64,000 nucleotides of DNA, taken from NCBI RefSeq assembly GCF_005517195.1, contig NZ_CP040244.1, positions 7,148,001 to 7,212,000 on the forward strand. The letters run 5' to 3'. This document shows, one piece after another, positions 33,275 through 42,500 of the stretch (position 1 is its first letter; each line of letters begins with the position of its first letter). Both the position numbers and the translations under genes were made by a program. The notes below the pieces were generated by a model. The model was given only the letters and a program-made list of their open reading frames with translations. It did no database searches and had not been told where the DNA came from. The DNA comes from Streptomyces vilmorinianum. Lineage in GTDB: Bacteria; Actinomycetota; Actinomycetes; Streptomycetales; Streptomycetaceae.

Positions 33275-33658
33275 TCAGCGCCCTCCCTGGAGGCGGTTGA
33301 TGTATGACCTGTCCACATTGGTCATCACCGTGTTTATGTTCCCATCGACGGTCTTGGCGACGAACACCTTGGAATTGGGATCGCAGTAGCCCATCTTCCA
33401 TTGATCATCATGATGATAGGAGAAGGGCTCTCTCCTAAGAACGGCTTGAGCATCCTCTGCCGAAACCCCACGCTGTTCCAGACGCTGCATTGCGTGACGC
33501 GTGAAGTCATCAGCCGGATTGGCAGCCTTAGGGACCGCCCTGGGTGTGATGTCACCGATGCCCTCACATGTGCACGAGTCGGCGTGCCCCGGGAAATAGC
33601 CGCCACAATTGTGGACGAGTACCGGCGTGGCGCCTGCCAGCACATAGTACGTGTGCTA
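33275..33658 (-). pseudogene. Orphan polymorphic-toxin tip: Hint C-terminus plus DUF4258-like domain
   Basis: The fragment opens directly in the end of a Hint domain (HTYYVLAGATPVLVHN) and continues into an about 100-residue toxin-like tip with FTRHAMQRLEQRGVSAEDAQ, matching the DUF4258 pattern of the RelE-like RNase fold. Its first about 50 nt are nearly identical to the same segment of the large RHS gene (39860-39910), and homology stops abruptly at about 33658. There is no delivery domain, and at best a GTG in the Hint remnant could start translation. This is the standard appearance of a displaced RHS tip kept as a recombination reserve. Confidence 0.75.
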
Positions 33659-33672
33659 CGCACCCCACCCCC

Positions 33673-33690
33673 ACCTGCGTTTTCGCAGGT
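33673..33690. repeat. Hairpin at the toxin-tip/element junction
   Basis: ACCTGCG-TTTT-CGCAGGT: perfect 7-bp arms and a tetraloop, 15 nt from where RHS homology ends. It may be part of the element end or a short terminator. Confidence 0.5.
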
Positions 33691-33746
33691 CAGCGGTGGT
33701 TTCGTGCTCCGCTGGCGTCCGTGGCCGTGCCCTGGCGTACGCGCTT

Positions 33747-33756
33747 GTTGCCGTCA
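33747..33756. repeat. GTTGCCGTCA copy, possible integrase arm site
   Basis: An exact 10-base match to 38812-38821, right after int. The TGCCGTCA core also occurs at 32878 and 38827. Four copies clustered at the element's two ends suggest integrase or Xis binding. Confidence 0.35.
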
Positions 33757-33778
33757 GCGGTATAGACCACCGATCGAG

Positions 33779-34189
33779 CTACGGCAGGAGTGTCAGCGCG
33801 GGAACGTGGGCGGGCTTGACGACGCTGAAGTGCCGCCGGTCGAGGGTGGCTACCCGGTCCACGCCGAAGCGCTCGGCCACCGCGATGACCGAGGCGTCGA
33901 CCCCGCCGAGCGGGAAGTCGGCGTACTGGAGGACCAGCTCACCCATGCGCTTCAGGTCGGCGGGAGTGAGGTGGACCAGCTCGAATGTTCCCCGTGCGAC
34001 CTCGGCGAGGAACGCCGCTTCGACCTGGGGCCAGCGTTCCAGCAGCCAGCAGACCTCGGTCATGACCGGGCTGGGCAGCAGACGGCGGCCGGTCAGCGAC
34101 GTCAGCAGGGAGGCGCACTCCGGGTGGCGCCGGTCGGCCGCGTTGAACGCCGCAGCCAGGGGTCCGGTGTCCAGGACCGTGGCGATCAC
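33779..34189 (-). CDS. PIN-domain (VapC-like) toxin
   Basis: A 136-residue PIN protein: VLDTGPLAAAFNAADRRH gives the first acidic residues, MTEVCWLLERW the second, and VDASVIAVAERF with LDRRHF the last metal ligands. It should be a Mg-dependent RNase. The ATG overlaps the antitoxin stop (ATGA). It lies inside the remnant mobile element and could help stabilise it. Confidence 0.85.
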   Translation of the reverse strand: MIATVLDTGPLAAAFNAADRRHPECASLLTSLTGRRLLPSPVMTEVCWLLERWPQVEAAFLAEVARGTFELVHLTPADLKRMGELVLQYADFPLGGVDASVIAVAERFGVDRVATLDRRHFSVVKPAHVPALTLLP

Positions 34190-34461
34190 GCCGAGTCGCC
34201 GAAGCGCTCGCGCATCCGCTCGCGGATGTAGTCGTCGTGCCGTTCAGCCAGATCCTCTGGGCCGTTCACGCTGCCGATCAGGGCGAGCAGCCCGGCCGGG
34301 ACCGACTCCTCGTCCTCGTTCGCCTCGACTGCCGGCAGGGACTGAGCGACCTGGGAAAGTTCCTCGTCCTGGGTGACAAGCAGGCGCAGGCGTCGCACCT
34401 GGGTCGGGGTGAGCCGGTCCACCAGGTGGTGCATGTCCTCGTAGTCGTATGCAGCGGTCAC
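34186..34461 (-). CDS. Antitoxin partner of the PIN toxin
   Basis: A 91-residue acidic protein upstream of and overlapping the PIN gene. It has a helical N-terminus (DMHHLVDRLTPTQVRRLRLL) like antitoxin oligomerisation helices and a charged C-terminus likely to wrap the toxin. It starts with GTG 34461, has no Shine-Dalgarno, and a TACACT box is about 6 nt upstream, so leaderless expression is possible. Family assignment is by context. Confidence 0.7.
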   Translation of the reverse strand: MTAAYDYEDMHHLVDRLTPTQVRRLRLLVTQDEELSQVAQSLPAVEANEDEESVPAGLLALIGSVNGPEDLAERHDDYIRERMRERFGDSA

Positions 34462-34876
34462 GCCAGCAGTGTAGGACGACCCTGCGGCCTGGGGCAGCTG
34501 GATCGACAGAGGTTCACCCCCGCTGGCGTGGTGCCGGCCACCGCCCCCGGTGAGCCTGCGCGACGCATGTGAAGGGTCGGCCCCCTGGTCGGCCCTTGCC
34601 TGCGATCCGGCCGTAGGACGGTCGTAGGCGATAGCTTGCTCCGCCAGGAGCCCGGCTCAGGTCATCCGGCAATCTGGCTGATTGCCGCTTTCGCAGCCCA
34701 GCTACCGTTTCGGCTCGGTCCTCCGGTGGCGCGTGATCGCGGGAGTAGACGGCGGGGTTTGTCGGCGACGGCGGCCAGCCTTGGCGGGCGGGCCCGCCTT
34801 GAATCTCGTAGAGAAAATCTGAACGCACGCCCCCGGGTCATGCTTGTCCGGTCCTGAGCCACGCGGCACGGGTGGG
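34462..34876. other. Gap of about 415 nt, no confident gene
   Basis: Short frames on both strands lack families. This is the place where transfer genes would lie in an intact element, so it may hold the scar of their deletion. Confidence 0.4.
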
Positions 34877-35335
34877 TCAGCGGCCCCGCTCGTCGCTGCC
34901 TGACTCCAGGGCCTCGATGCGGCCACGAAGGTCGGCAATCTGCTGAGCGGCCTCGGCCATCGCACGTTCCAGCGCCTCGACGCGGGCCGTCGTCCCGATG
35001 GCGGGCACGGTCGCCTCGGGGGCGTCGAGGTCATCAGCGTCGCGGTCGGCGTGGTCGTGGTGGGCGACGAAGGCTCCCTTGCCGGGGCGGGAGACGGCCC
35101 ACCCCTCGTGCTTCAGCAGGGCCATGGCCTTCTGCACGGTCAGGCTCGACGCCCCGAACTCCCGCATCAACACGGCCTGCGTGGGCAACGCATCACCGGG
35201 CCGCAGCCCACCAGAGCGGATGAGCTCGCGCACGGTCTCAGCGATGACCTCGAATGTCAGCGGTACCCCGCCGGCCGCCGGCCTGCGCCCGCGCCGCGTC
35301 GTCACCACGCCTGCGACCCCGCTCTCCGTGCCCAC
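34877..35335 (-). CDS. GntR-family repressor, KorSA-like
   Basis: A 152-residue regulator. The winged HTH is at residues 25-90 (LRPGDALPTQAVLMREFGAS then LTVQKAMALLKHEGW), and the C-terminal part is a short coiled coil (VEALERAMAEAAQQIADLRG) rather than a full ligand domain. KorSA of pSAM2, which silences replication and transfer genes, is of this family and in this position. It probably represses repSA from the 287-nt divergent gap. Confidence 0.8.
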   Translation of the reverse strand: MGTESGVAGVVTTRRGRRPAAGGVPLTFEVIAETVRELIRSGGLRPGDALPTQAVLMREFGASSLTVQKAMALLKHEGWAVSRPGKGAFVAHHDHADRDADDLDAPEATVPAIGTTARVEALERAMAEAAQQIADLRGRIEALESGSDERGR

Positions 35336-35622
35336 TACCAGCCAATTCCGGCCCGTCCAAACCGGGAAACCGGCCCCACACTACCCGCGTCCCACCACCC
35401 ACAGAAAGGAATGAGGAGGGATGCACTTGAATGTGCCAGTGGGGCGATGTTAACGTCACGCACCCGCCGGTGATCACCACCGCGCCCCGCCGACCAGGCC
35501 CCGCCGGCCCCGGCCTCCGCGCCCAACTTCGAGGCGCCCCGTTCCCTGTGAGCCGATCACCTCGGCCTGCCCACCGTCACGTCGTGCTGCTTCCGCACTC
35601 CCGCCGAAAGGCCCTGTTCCGC

Positions 35623-37315
35623 ATGCCCACACAGCTCCAACTCCCGTACCCGGCAACCGTTCCGACCGCCTCGCGTCCGTCGCCGGCGTTCACCATGCCG
35701 AGCAGCCCGGCGGACGTCACCGCCTCGGCGGCAGGGCGGTCGGCGCTGGAGCGCCGCGCCAGGCTCACCGGCAAGCTGGCGAAGCTCGCCGCCACCGACC
35801 AACTCGCACCCCTCGCACGACAGATCAGCACGCTCGGCGGCTGCGCGCACCCGATCCGCCTCACCGGGCACCGAACCCGCCTGGACAGCGCGACGGGCGA
35901 GGTCCTCGACCACTTCGACTCCGGGCAGCTCCCAGCGGGCGAGCTGCTGGTCCGCTGCGGCAACCGCCGCGGCACCCGCTGCCCCGCCTGCTCCACGGTC
36001 TACCGCTACGACACCTACCAGCTCATCGCCGCCGGCCTGCGCGGCGGCAAGACCGTCCCCACCAGCGTCGCCGCCCACCCGCGCGTGTTCGCCACCCTCA
36101 CCGCACCTGGCTTCGGGCCCGTCCACAACCAGCCCGACACCGGCCGCTGCCACTGCGGCCACACCCACCCCGACAATGACCAGCTCCTCGGCGCCCCGCT
36201 CGACCCCGCGCGCTACGACTACGCGGGCGCGGTCCTGTGGAACGCGCACGCCCCGGCCCTGTGGGCCCGCTTCACCACCCACTTGCGCCGCGAAATCGCC
36301 AAAGCCGCTGGGCTCACGCAGCGGGCCCTGCGCCACTACGCCACGCTCTCGTACGCCAGGTCGCCGAGTACCAGAAACGCGGCCAGGTCCACTTCCACGC
36401 CTCATCCGCCTCGACGGACCCACCGGCCCCGGCAGTCAGCCGCCCGCCTGGGCAACCACCCAGCTCCTCAACCAGGCCGTCCGTGCCGCCGCCGCGCGCA
36501 CCCGCGTCCACCACGCAGGTAAGCCCCAGGACGAAGGCCGCAGTGGGTGGTTGGTGTTCCGGTTCGGGCGGCAGGTCGATGTCCGGGCGATCCGCGGCAC
36601 CGACTTCACCGGAGACGGCCCGGTCACCGAGCGGCACGTCGCGGCCTACATCGCCAAGTACGCCACCAAGGGAGCCGAGACGACCACCGGCACCCTCGAC
36701 CGGCGCCTCCGCTTCCTCGCAGAACTCGTCACGCACGACATCACCGACCACGCCCGCCGCGTGATCCACACCGCCTGGCACCTCGCCACCCACGCCCAGC
36801 ACGCCCACCTTCGCCTGCGCCAATGGGCCCACATGCTCGGCTTCCCAGGCCACTTCTCCACCCGCACCCGCAACTACTCCACCACCCACGCCCACCTCCG
36901 AGCCGAACGCACCGCCTGGCGAATCGGCCGACACGACGCCCAGACCCCCGCCCCGACGTCGGCGTCGGCGTCGGCGGAGACGCAGGCCGGTCAGACAGGC
37001 GGCAGTCCAATCGGTGACCGCGCCGGACACTCCATTGACCTGGCCGCCGGTCACCGTCTCGGTCACGGCAACATCGCCGGTCAGCGCGTGGGCTCGGGCA
37101 CGACGCTGGTCATCTCCCACTGGCAGTACGCCGGAACCGGCCTCCTGCCCGAACTCGAACACCTCGCCGACCTCCTGGCCGCGACGTGGCAGACCCGACC
37201 CGAGCAACCGACCCGAACCCGACGCTCGAAGCGCTCCGGTGACCGCGCCGGTCAGCCGGTCGGTCACTCCACTGATCGGCTGTCCAGTGCTGTCCGGCCT
37301 GGGGCCGCCGCGTGA
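35623..37315 (+). pseudogene. repSA: repSA-type replication initiator with two frameshifts
   Basis: Three frames must be joined to read the protein. The first frame (from ATG 35623) ends in good coding at ATLSYAR near 36360. The sequence VAEYQKRGQVHFHA continues in the second frame. LIRLDGPTGPG and the rest continue in the third to 37315. Each switch is explained by one missing base (about 36360 and about 36400). Conserved RepSA features remain: GGCAHPIRL, RCPACSTVYRYDTYQL, HVAAYIAKYATKG. Either recent inactivation or assembly errors in GC-rich DNA. The 3' end overlaps the excisionase start. Confidence 0.8.
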
Positions 37316-37503
37316 CCGCCGGCACGGAACTGCTGACAGTTCCCCAGGTCATGGCCCGCCTCCAGCTCGGCCGCTCCGCCGTCTACGACCTGCTCCGCAC
37401 CCGCCAGCTCGCCTCCATCACCCTCGGCCGCGCCCGCCGCATCCCCACCCACGCCCTCACCGACTTCATCCGCACCCGCCTCGACCAGGAAGCCGCCGCC
37501 TGA
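37312..37503 (+). CDS. xis: Excisionase-type helix-turn-helix protein
   Basis: A 63-residue MerR/Xis-like winged helix: LLTVPQVMARLQLGRSAVYD followed by GRARRIPTHALTDFI. It should bind the element's arm sites and direct excision with Int. The GTG start overlaps repSA and its stop overlaps the int ATG, as in other elements of this type. Confidence 0.85.
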   Translation: MTAGTELLTVPQVMARLQLGRSAVYDLLRTRQLASITLGRARRIPTHALTDFIRTRLDQEAAA

Positions 37504-38810
37504 TGACCACACCCCGAGACACCCCCGCCTCCCGCCGAACCCGCGCCAATGGCGACGGAACCGTCTACCAGCGCAAGGACAGCCGCTGGGAAGCCGCCGG
37601 ATACGTCCTCGCCGCCAGCAACACCCGCAAGCGCATCCGCGTCTACGGCACCACCCGCAAGGAAGCCCTCGCCAAGCTCACCGAGAAGATCGCCGCCAGC
37701 AACCGCGGCCTTCCCGTCCCCTCCGCGCAAGGCAGCGTGGCCGCGTACCTGACGTACTGGCTTCAGAACGTCGCCGTCTACCAGCTCCGGGAGAAGACCC
37801 ACGCCCGCTACACCACCTGCGTCAGCCGGTACCTCGTCCCCGGTCTGGGCAAGAAGAAGCTCGCCAAACTCTCCGCCAAGGACGTCCGCACCTGGCTCAA
37901 CCAGCTCCGTACCACCTGCCAGTGCTGCACGCGCGGCATCGACGCCCGGCGTGATGAGCCCCGCTGCTGCGCCGCTGGCCAGTGCTGCCACAAGCTGCTC
38001 TCCCCGCTGACGCTCACCTACGTCCACTCCGTGCTCAAGTCCGCCCTGGAGCACGCCGTGCGCGAGGAAGAGATCCCGCGCAACGTGGCCCGCAACGTCC
38101 GCACCGGCACTCCGCGGCCCCGCCGCTTCGAACCCCTCACCGCCGAAGAAGCCCGGCAGTTTCTCACCGCCGCGGAAGGTCACCGGTTGCACGCGCTGTT
38201 CGAACTCGCCCTCCACACCGGACTCCGCAAGGGCGAACTCCTCGGACTGCGCTGGGAAGACCTCGACCTCGACACGGGCACCGCCGCAATCCGCCGCACC
38301 CTTCAGCGCACCACCGCAGGCGGGCTCACCACGCTGCCCACCAAGACGCGGGCCTCCGAGCGCCGCATCGCCCTCCCCACCCGCTGCGTCCACTCGCTGA
38401 AGCTCCACCACGAGCAGCAGAAGACCGAGCGTGAGGCCGCGGGCACCACGTGGCAGCACGACGGGCACGTGTTCACCACTGCGCAGGGCCGACCGATCGA
38501 CCCGACCAACCTCACCCGCACCTTCACTACACTCCTCCGCAAGGCCGGCCTCCGCCGCATACGCTTCCACGACCTCCGCCACTCCACCGCCACCCTGCTC
38601 CTGGAACAGGGCGTCGAACTCGTCGTGATCAAGGAACTCCTCGGCCACGCCCACATCGGCGTCACCGCCACCGTCTACGCCCACGTCAGGCTCCGCCTCC
38701 AGCGCGACGCCATCGACACCCTCAGCACTGCCCTCGACAGCCCGGTGACCGTCATGGCGGCCAGTACCGATGGCGGCGAACCGCCGCCCTGCGCCGCCCC
38801 CGTCCGCTGA
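37503..38810 (+). CDS. int: Tyrosine recombinase (site-specific integrase)
   Basis: A 435-residue phage-type integrase. The N-terminal arm-binding domain has GDGTVYQRKDSRWEAAGYV, then the core-binding SAM-like domain from about 75. The catalytic domain has Arg in HTGLRKGELLGLRW, HxxR in FHDLRHSTATLLL, and the nucleophilic Tyr in TATVYAHV. A Cys-rich insertion (CQCCTRG to CCHKLL) is typical of actinomycete AICE integrases. All catalytic residues are present, so it may still be active. It is followed by repeated TGCCGTCA motifs and a terminator. Confidence 0.9.
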   Translation: MTTPRDTPASRRTRANGDGTVYQRKDSRWEAAGYVLAASNTRKRIRVYGTTRKEALAKLTEKIAASNRGLPVPSAQGSVAAYLTYWLQNVAVYQLREKTHARYTTCVSRYLVPGLGKKKLAKLSAKDVRTWLNQLRTTCQCCTRGIDARRDEPRCCAAGQCCHKLLSPLTLTYVHSVLKSALEHAVREEEIPRNVARNVRTGTPRPRRFEPLTAEEARQFLTAAEGHRLHALFELALHTGLRKGELLGLRWEDLDLDTGTAAIRRTLQRTTAGGLTTLPTKTRASERRIALPTRCVHSLKLHHEQQKTEREAAGTTWQHDGHVFTTAQGRPIDPTNLTRTFTTLLRKAGLRRIRFHDLRHSTATLLLEQGVELVVIKELLGHAHIGVTATVYAHVRLRLQRDAIDTLSTALDSPVTVMAASTDGGEPPPCAAPVR

Positions 38811-38811
38811 C

Positions 38812-38834
38812 GTTGCCGTCAACTACTGCCGTCA
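38812..38834. repeat. Double TGCCGTCA motif after int (candidate attachment/arm region)
   Basis: GTTGCCGTCA and ACTACTGCCGTCA lie side by side, 2 nt past the int stop, where the attachment site is expected. Partner copies occur at 33747 and 32873. Confidence 0.4.
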
Positions 38835-38843
38835 CCCCACACA

Positions 38844-38876
38844 GAAGCCCCGCCAGGACACACCTGGCGGGGCTTC
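38844..38876 (+). terminator. Terminator of the integrase operon
   Basis: Fourteen-base perfect arms (GAAGCCCCGCCAGG and complement) with a 5-nt loop, 34 nt after int and before the convergent immunity gene. Confidence 0.85.
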
Positions 38877-38951
38877 AGATTTGCACAAGCGTACTACTGC
38901 ACAGGGCTCAGCACCTGGGCCGGATCGACTCCGGCGGGCCGCTCCGTGACG

Positions 38952-39584
38952 TTACGGCCATCTACCGCTCGGAGGTCCATAGTTGACGGTCAGGGTTGCG
39001 GCGTACTCGTCCGGAACGGTCCGCCCCGCGAAGGTCAGCGGGAGATACGACTCCAGTGCGCCTGACACCTCCAGGAAGGGCCCGAACTGCGCGCGCCATT
39101 TGTTCCGTGCGGCCACGTTCGGAAAACCCCGGAAGATTGCAACCTCGGGATCCCTTTCACCCCAACACCCCCACTTTCCGGAAGGTCCAGTCACAGCGAT
39201 GACGTTCGCAGAGATCGCGATCGACCCCATGATGTCGCCGTCCGGCTCATGACCGATCGCCGCCCAGTAGTCGTCCACGTCGGCCTCGACGGGCAACGAC
39301 AACGCCGGGTACATCCGATACTCCGGGAGGTAGAACGCGTCGCAGTCCGGCTCAAGAACCAGCAGTTCGACGTGCCTGTCACCATGCCACCGGGCCATCG
39401 TGCAGAGCGCCGGCCAGAATTCCGGGGTGAGGACCGCATCGAACTCACAGAACAGCGAGTCCTCCGCACCCTCCTTGAAGACCTGGCCAGGCAGCCTGGC
39501 ATCAAGATCGAAGGTGGCTGCGCTACGGGAGCGAACATCCAGATAGCCGTTGCGATCGATCACTATCGAACCCGCCTCTGCCAT
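38952..39584 (-). CDS. Predicted immunity protein for the RHS toxin
   Basis: A 210-residue acidic protein, no signal peptide, with YLPEYRMYPALSLPVEADVD and a WGCWGERDPEVAIFRGFP region. No family was recognised. Its ATG shares a base with the RHS stop (TAATG), so it is made with the toxin, exactly where immunity genes occur. Less GC-biased codons than neighbouring genes. Role inferred from position alone. Confidence 0.65.
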   Translation of the reverse strand: MAEAGSIVIDRNGYLDVRSRSAATFDLDARLPGQVFKEGAEDSLFCEFDAVLTPEFWPALCTMARWHGDRHVELLVLEPDCDAFYLPEYRMYPALSLPVEADVDDYWAAIGHEPDGDIMGSIAISANVIAVTGPSGKWGCWGERDPEVAIFRGFPNVAARNKWRAQFGPFLEVSGALESYLPLTFAGRTVPDEYAATLTVNYGPPSGRWP

Positions 39585-42500
39585 TAGTCCTCACCCAGCC
39601 TGATCTTGATGTCGGCCTTCTTGGACCCCGGATTGTAGTAGTCAGCCGTCCACCCCTCGTGGCTGTTCGCCTTCCCGCGAAGGAAATACCTTGCCCCATC
39701 CTTCTCGTACATGATGTTCGGGCCCTTGTCGGTGCGAGCCCACCCATTGGCCTCAAGGTTCTTTCCGAACTCCACGGGACCGACGTCCGTCGACTTGTTC
39801 AGCATGCGGGCGCCAGGACTAGTGATGTCCTCATATTTTGACGCGGTCGGACAGTTGCTGTTGTGAACGAGTACCGGAGTCTGCCCCGCCAGCACATAGT
39901 ACGTGTGGAGGTCCGCGACGGTGAGGTTGTAGGTGTCCTGGCGGGCTGCGTAGGAGCGTGCAGCGGCGACGGTGACGGTGGCGCCGGTGTCAGTGCGAAG
40001 GGTCATGCCCGGCTTGAGCTCGCCTGCGTCGAGCCAGGCTTGGTCCGACTCGGACCAGAAGGGGTGGTGGTCCGTCGTCGCGATGATCTCGGCGCCGTCC
40101 TCCGTGGAGACGGTGAGGTCGACGTAGGACTTGTCATCCTCGGTGAGAATCGTGGCAGTCACCGTCTTGGCGGTGGTCTCGCCCGTCTCGGGATCGGTTG
40201 CTATGACCTCGTCGCCGACTTGCAGATCCTCGATGGGTTTGATGGAGCCGTCGGCCATCAGGACTTTGGTGCCTGCGACGAAGCTGTTTACCGGGCAGGT
40301 GCCCGGACCCTTCCTGGAAGCCGATCCCACGTCAAGGAGCTTGTCCCCCTTGCGGGTTACGGTGGCGAATTCACCAACGATGGGGATGATGCCGACGAGG
40401 CTCCAGCCTGCCTCCGTCCAGTTTCCTTCTGACATATAGAGGATGGCGTTGGCTACGTCGGCAGGGCCCCCGGCGCCTGGAACAAGTCCCACCGCGTCCA
40501 GAGCCAGGTGCATCCCCTCGCTGTCGTATACCTTGACGGGATTCCACCCGCCGACCGTGCCCTCCTTGCGACTCCCGGTCGACTTCACTTCCTGCCGGAC
40601 TGTGGCGTGGTCGGTTCGCCCCTTGCGCGGGTTGTACGTGCCCTTGACTGTGACGGTGGTGCGGAACTTGTTGTTTGTCGTGACAGCCGTCTTGGTGGAG
40701 TTGTAGATGTACTCTCCGTTGCCTCCCAGGTAGAAGTAGTCCTGCTTGTAGGTGGTGGTGTTTCCGTTGCTGCTGCTGCAGCCTCGCTCGCAGTCGCCTA
40801 TGGGCCGCAACCCGTCAGGGTCGGAGAGCGTGACGGGGCTGCCGTTGGCGTACGTGTACCCGTTCATCTGGAGCGGGTCGGTGATGTCGATCAGCGGGTC
40901 GGCGGAGATGAAGCGGCCCGTCGTCGAGTCGTATTCGCGGGCGCCGATGTGGGTCAGGCCCGTCGTGGGGTCGTCCGTTCCGGTGCCGAGGAACGTCTGG
41001 CGGCCGGGCCACTTCGTGGGTTCGGTGCCTCGGGGGTTGCCGTAGGGGTCGAAGGCGCGGCGGGTGAGGGGCTGGCCTTCGGACTGGTCGACGGCGACCG
41101 TCGCGGTGTTGTGGTGGTCGCTGAGCAGGACCGTGAGCTTGTGGCCGGTGGTGCCGCCCTGGGTGGTGCGGACCGTGGTCGGGGCGCCCGGGTGCGTGTA
41201 GTAGCGCTCGGCCCGCAGCGGGGTTCCGCTCGTGGTCGCGGTGATCTGGGCGTCCGGCAGGAAGAGCGTGCGCGTGGTCGCCGTGGTCTCGATCAGGCGG
41301 TTGCCGCCGGCGTCGTAGAGGTAGCTCGTGGTGTCGCCGGGGTTCCACTTCTGCTGGTCGCTCTGGTTGCAGGCGGAGAGCTGGAGGTCCTTGCCGTCGG
41401 TGTAGTCGGCGTTGGGGACGTCGACACAGGCGCTGGCGGCCTGGTTGAACAGGGAGGCGTCACCGGGGCGGTGAGTGAACTTCTGCGCCTCGCCGCCGTT
41501 GCAGGTGGAGAGCACCAGATTCATGCCGCTGGCGGTGGCGCACTTCCCGAGGGCCTTGAGGGCGCCGTCGACCAGCCGCCACTGCTGCGCGGCGGTGCCG
41601 TTGCACGTGTAGAGCTGGATCGGGGTGCCGTCGGCGGTGCTGCCGCTCTGGACGTCCAGGCACTTTCCGGACGGGCTGACCAGGGCGCCCTTGCCGTTGG
41701 CGAAGCCGATGGCCTTGGTGAGCTTGTTGCGGCGGTCCCATTCGAGCACCTGGGTGTCGCCACCCGCCGTGATGCGTTCCGTGGTGTTGCCCGACGCGTC
41801 GTAGCCGTAGCTCTGGCGGAGGGTGAAAGTCGATCCCTCGATGACCTGCTTGCTCTTGATGTCGGTGAGAGTGTGAGGCTGCGCCGTCGTGGGGGGCTGG
41901 GTGCCGTTGTTGGTTTCCGTCCGGCCGTAGGTGTACGCGTACTCCTCCGCCGGCTTGACGCCCGTCGGGTCATGGACGGTCAGCTTGGTGCGGTTGCCGA
42001 TGGCGTCGAACTCGTACGACTGCCAGTAGCCGCCGCCGTTGATCCCGGGCGAAACCTGGGTGGCGTTCGGTCCGTCGCCCTGGGCACCGGAGGCCCTGGG
42101 GCATCCGGTGGTGCCCGTCCAGGCGTGGACCAGGCGGCCCATGGGGTCATAGGCGAAGCACTGCTGGTCGATCGCCGCGGTCGACTGCTCGTCCTTGATG
42201 GACGTGACGTTGCCGACCGTGTCGTAGCCGTACGTGAGAGTCGAGATGCGCGAGTTCGGGATGGTGGCTTCCCGATCGCTCGTCGTCCCGGTGAGACGGC
42301 CGGTGTTCGCGTCGTAGTCGTTCGTGGTCCAGATCCGGCGAGGTGCCTCGCCGGAGACCGTACGCAGCACTTCGCCGAAGGGGCTGTAGGTGGTGCCGCC
42401 GGTGTACCAGGCCAGTCCGGAGGTGGTGAGGGGCGCGCCCTCACCGCTGTAGCGGGTGATGATCTTCTCCGCCGCCAGGCCGCCCGGGGTGGCCGGAAGC

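Larger units (their letters stand above)
33659..38840. mobile_element. Degraded AICE-like (pSAM2-type) integrative element
   Basis: The gene set korSA-like GntR, repSA, xis and int, in the usual order with repSA-xis-int overlapping, is diagnostic of actinomycete integrative and conjugative elements. The tra (FtsK-like) and spd genes are missing and repSA is frameshifted, so it should no longer replicate or transfer by itself. A VapBC-like pair lies inside. The right edge is just after int; the left edge is uncertain and may be near 33658, where the RHS tip homology stops, or near 32873. Confidence 0.6.

Noticed and set aside
33673..33690. Hairpin as an integron attC or IS200-type end
   Set aside because: No cassette array, integron integrase or IS200 transposase is nearby; a simple hairpin is enough to explain it.
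34636..34857. Short plus-strand frame in the element gap
   Set aside because: Low-complexity Arg-rich sequence without support; may be a deletion scar.
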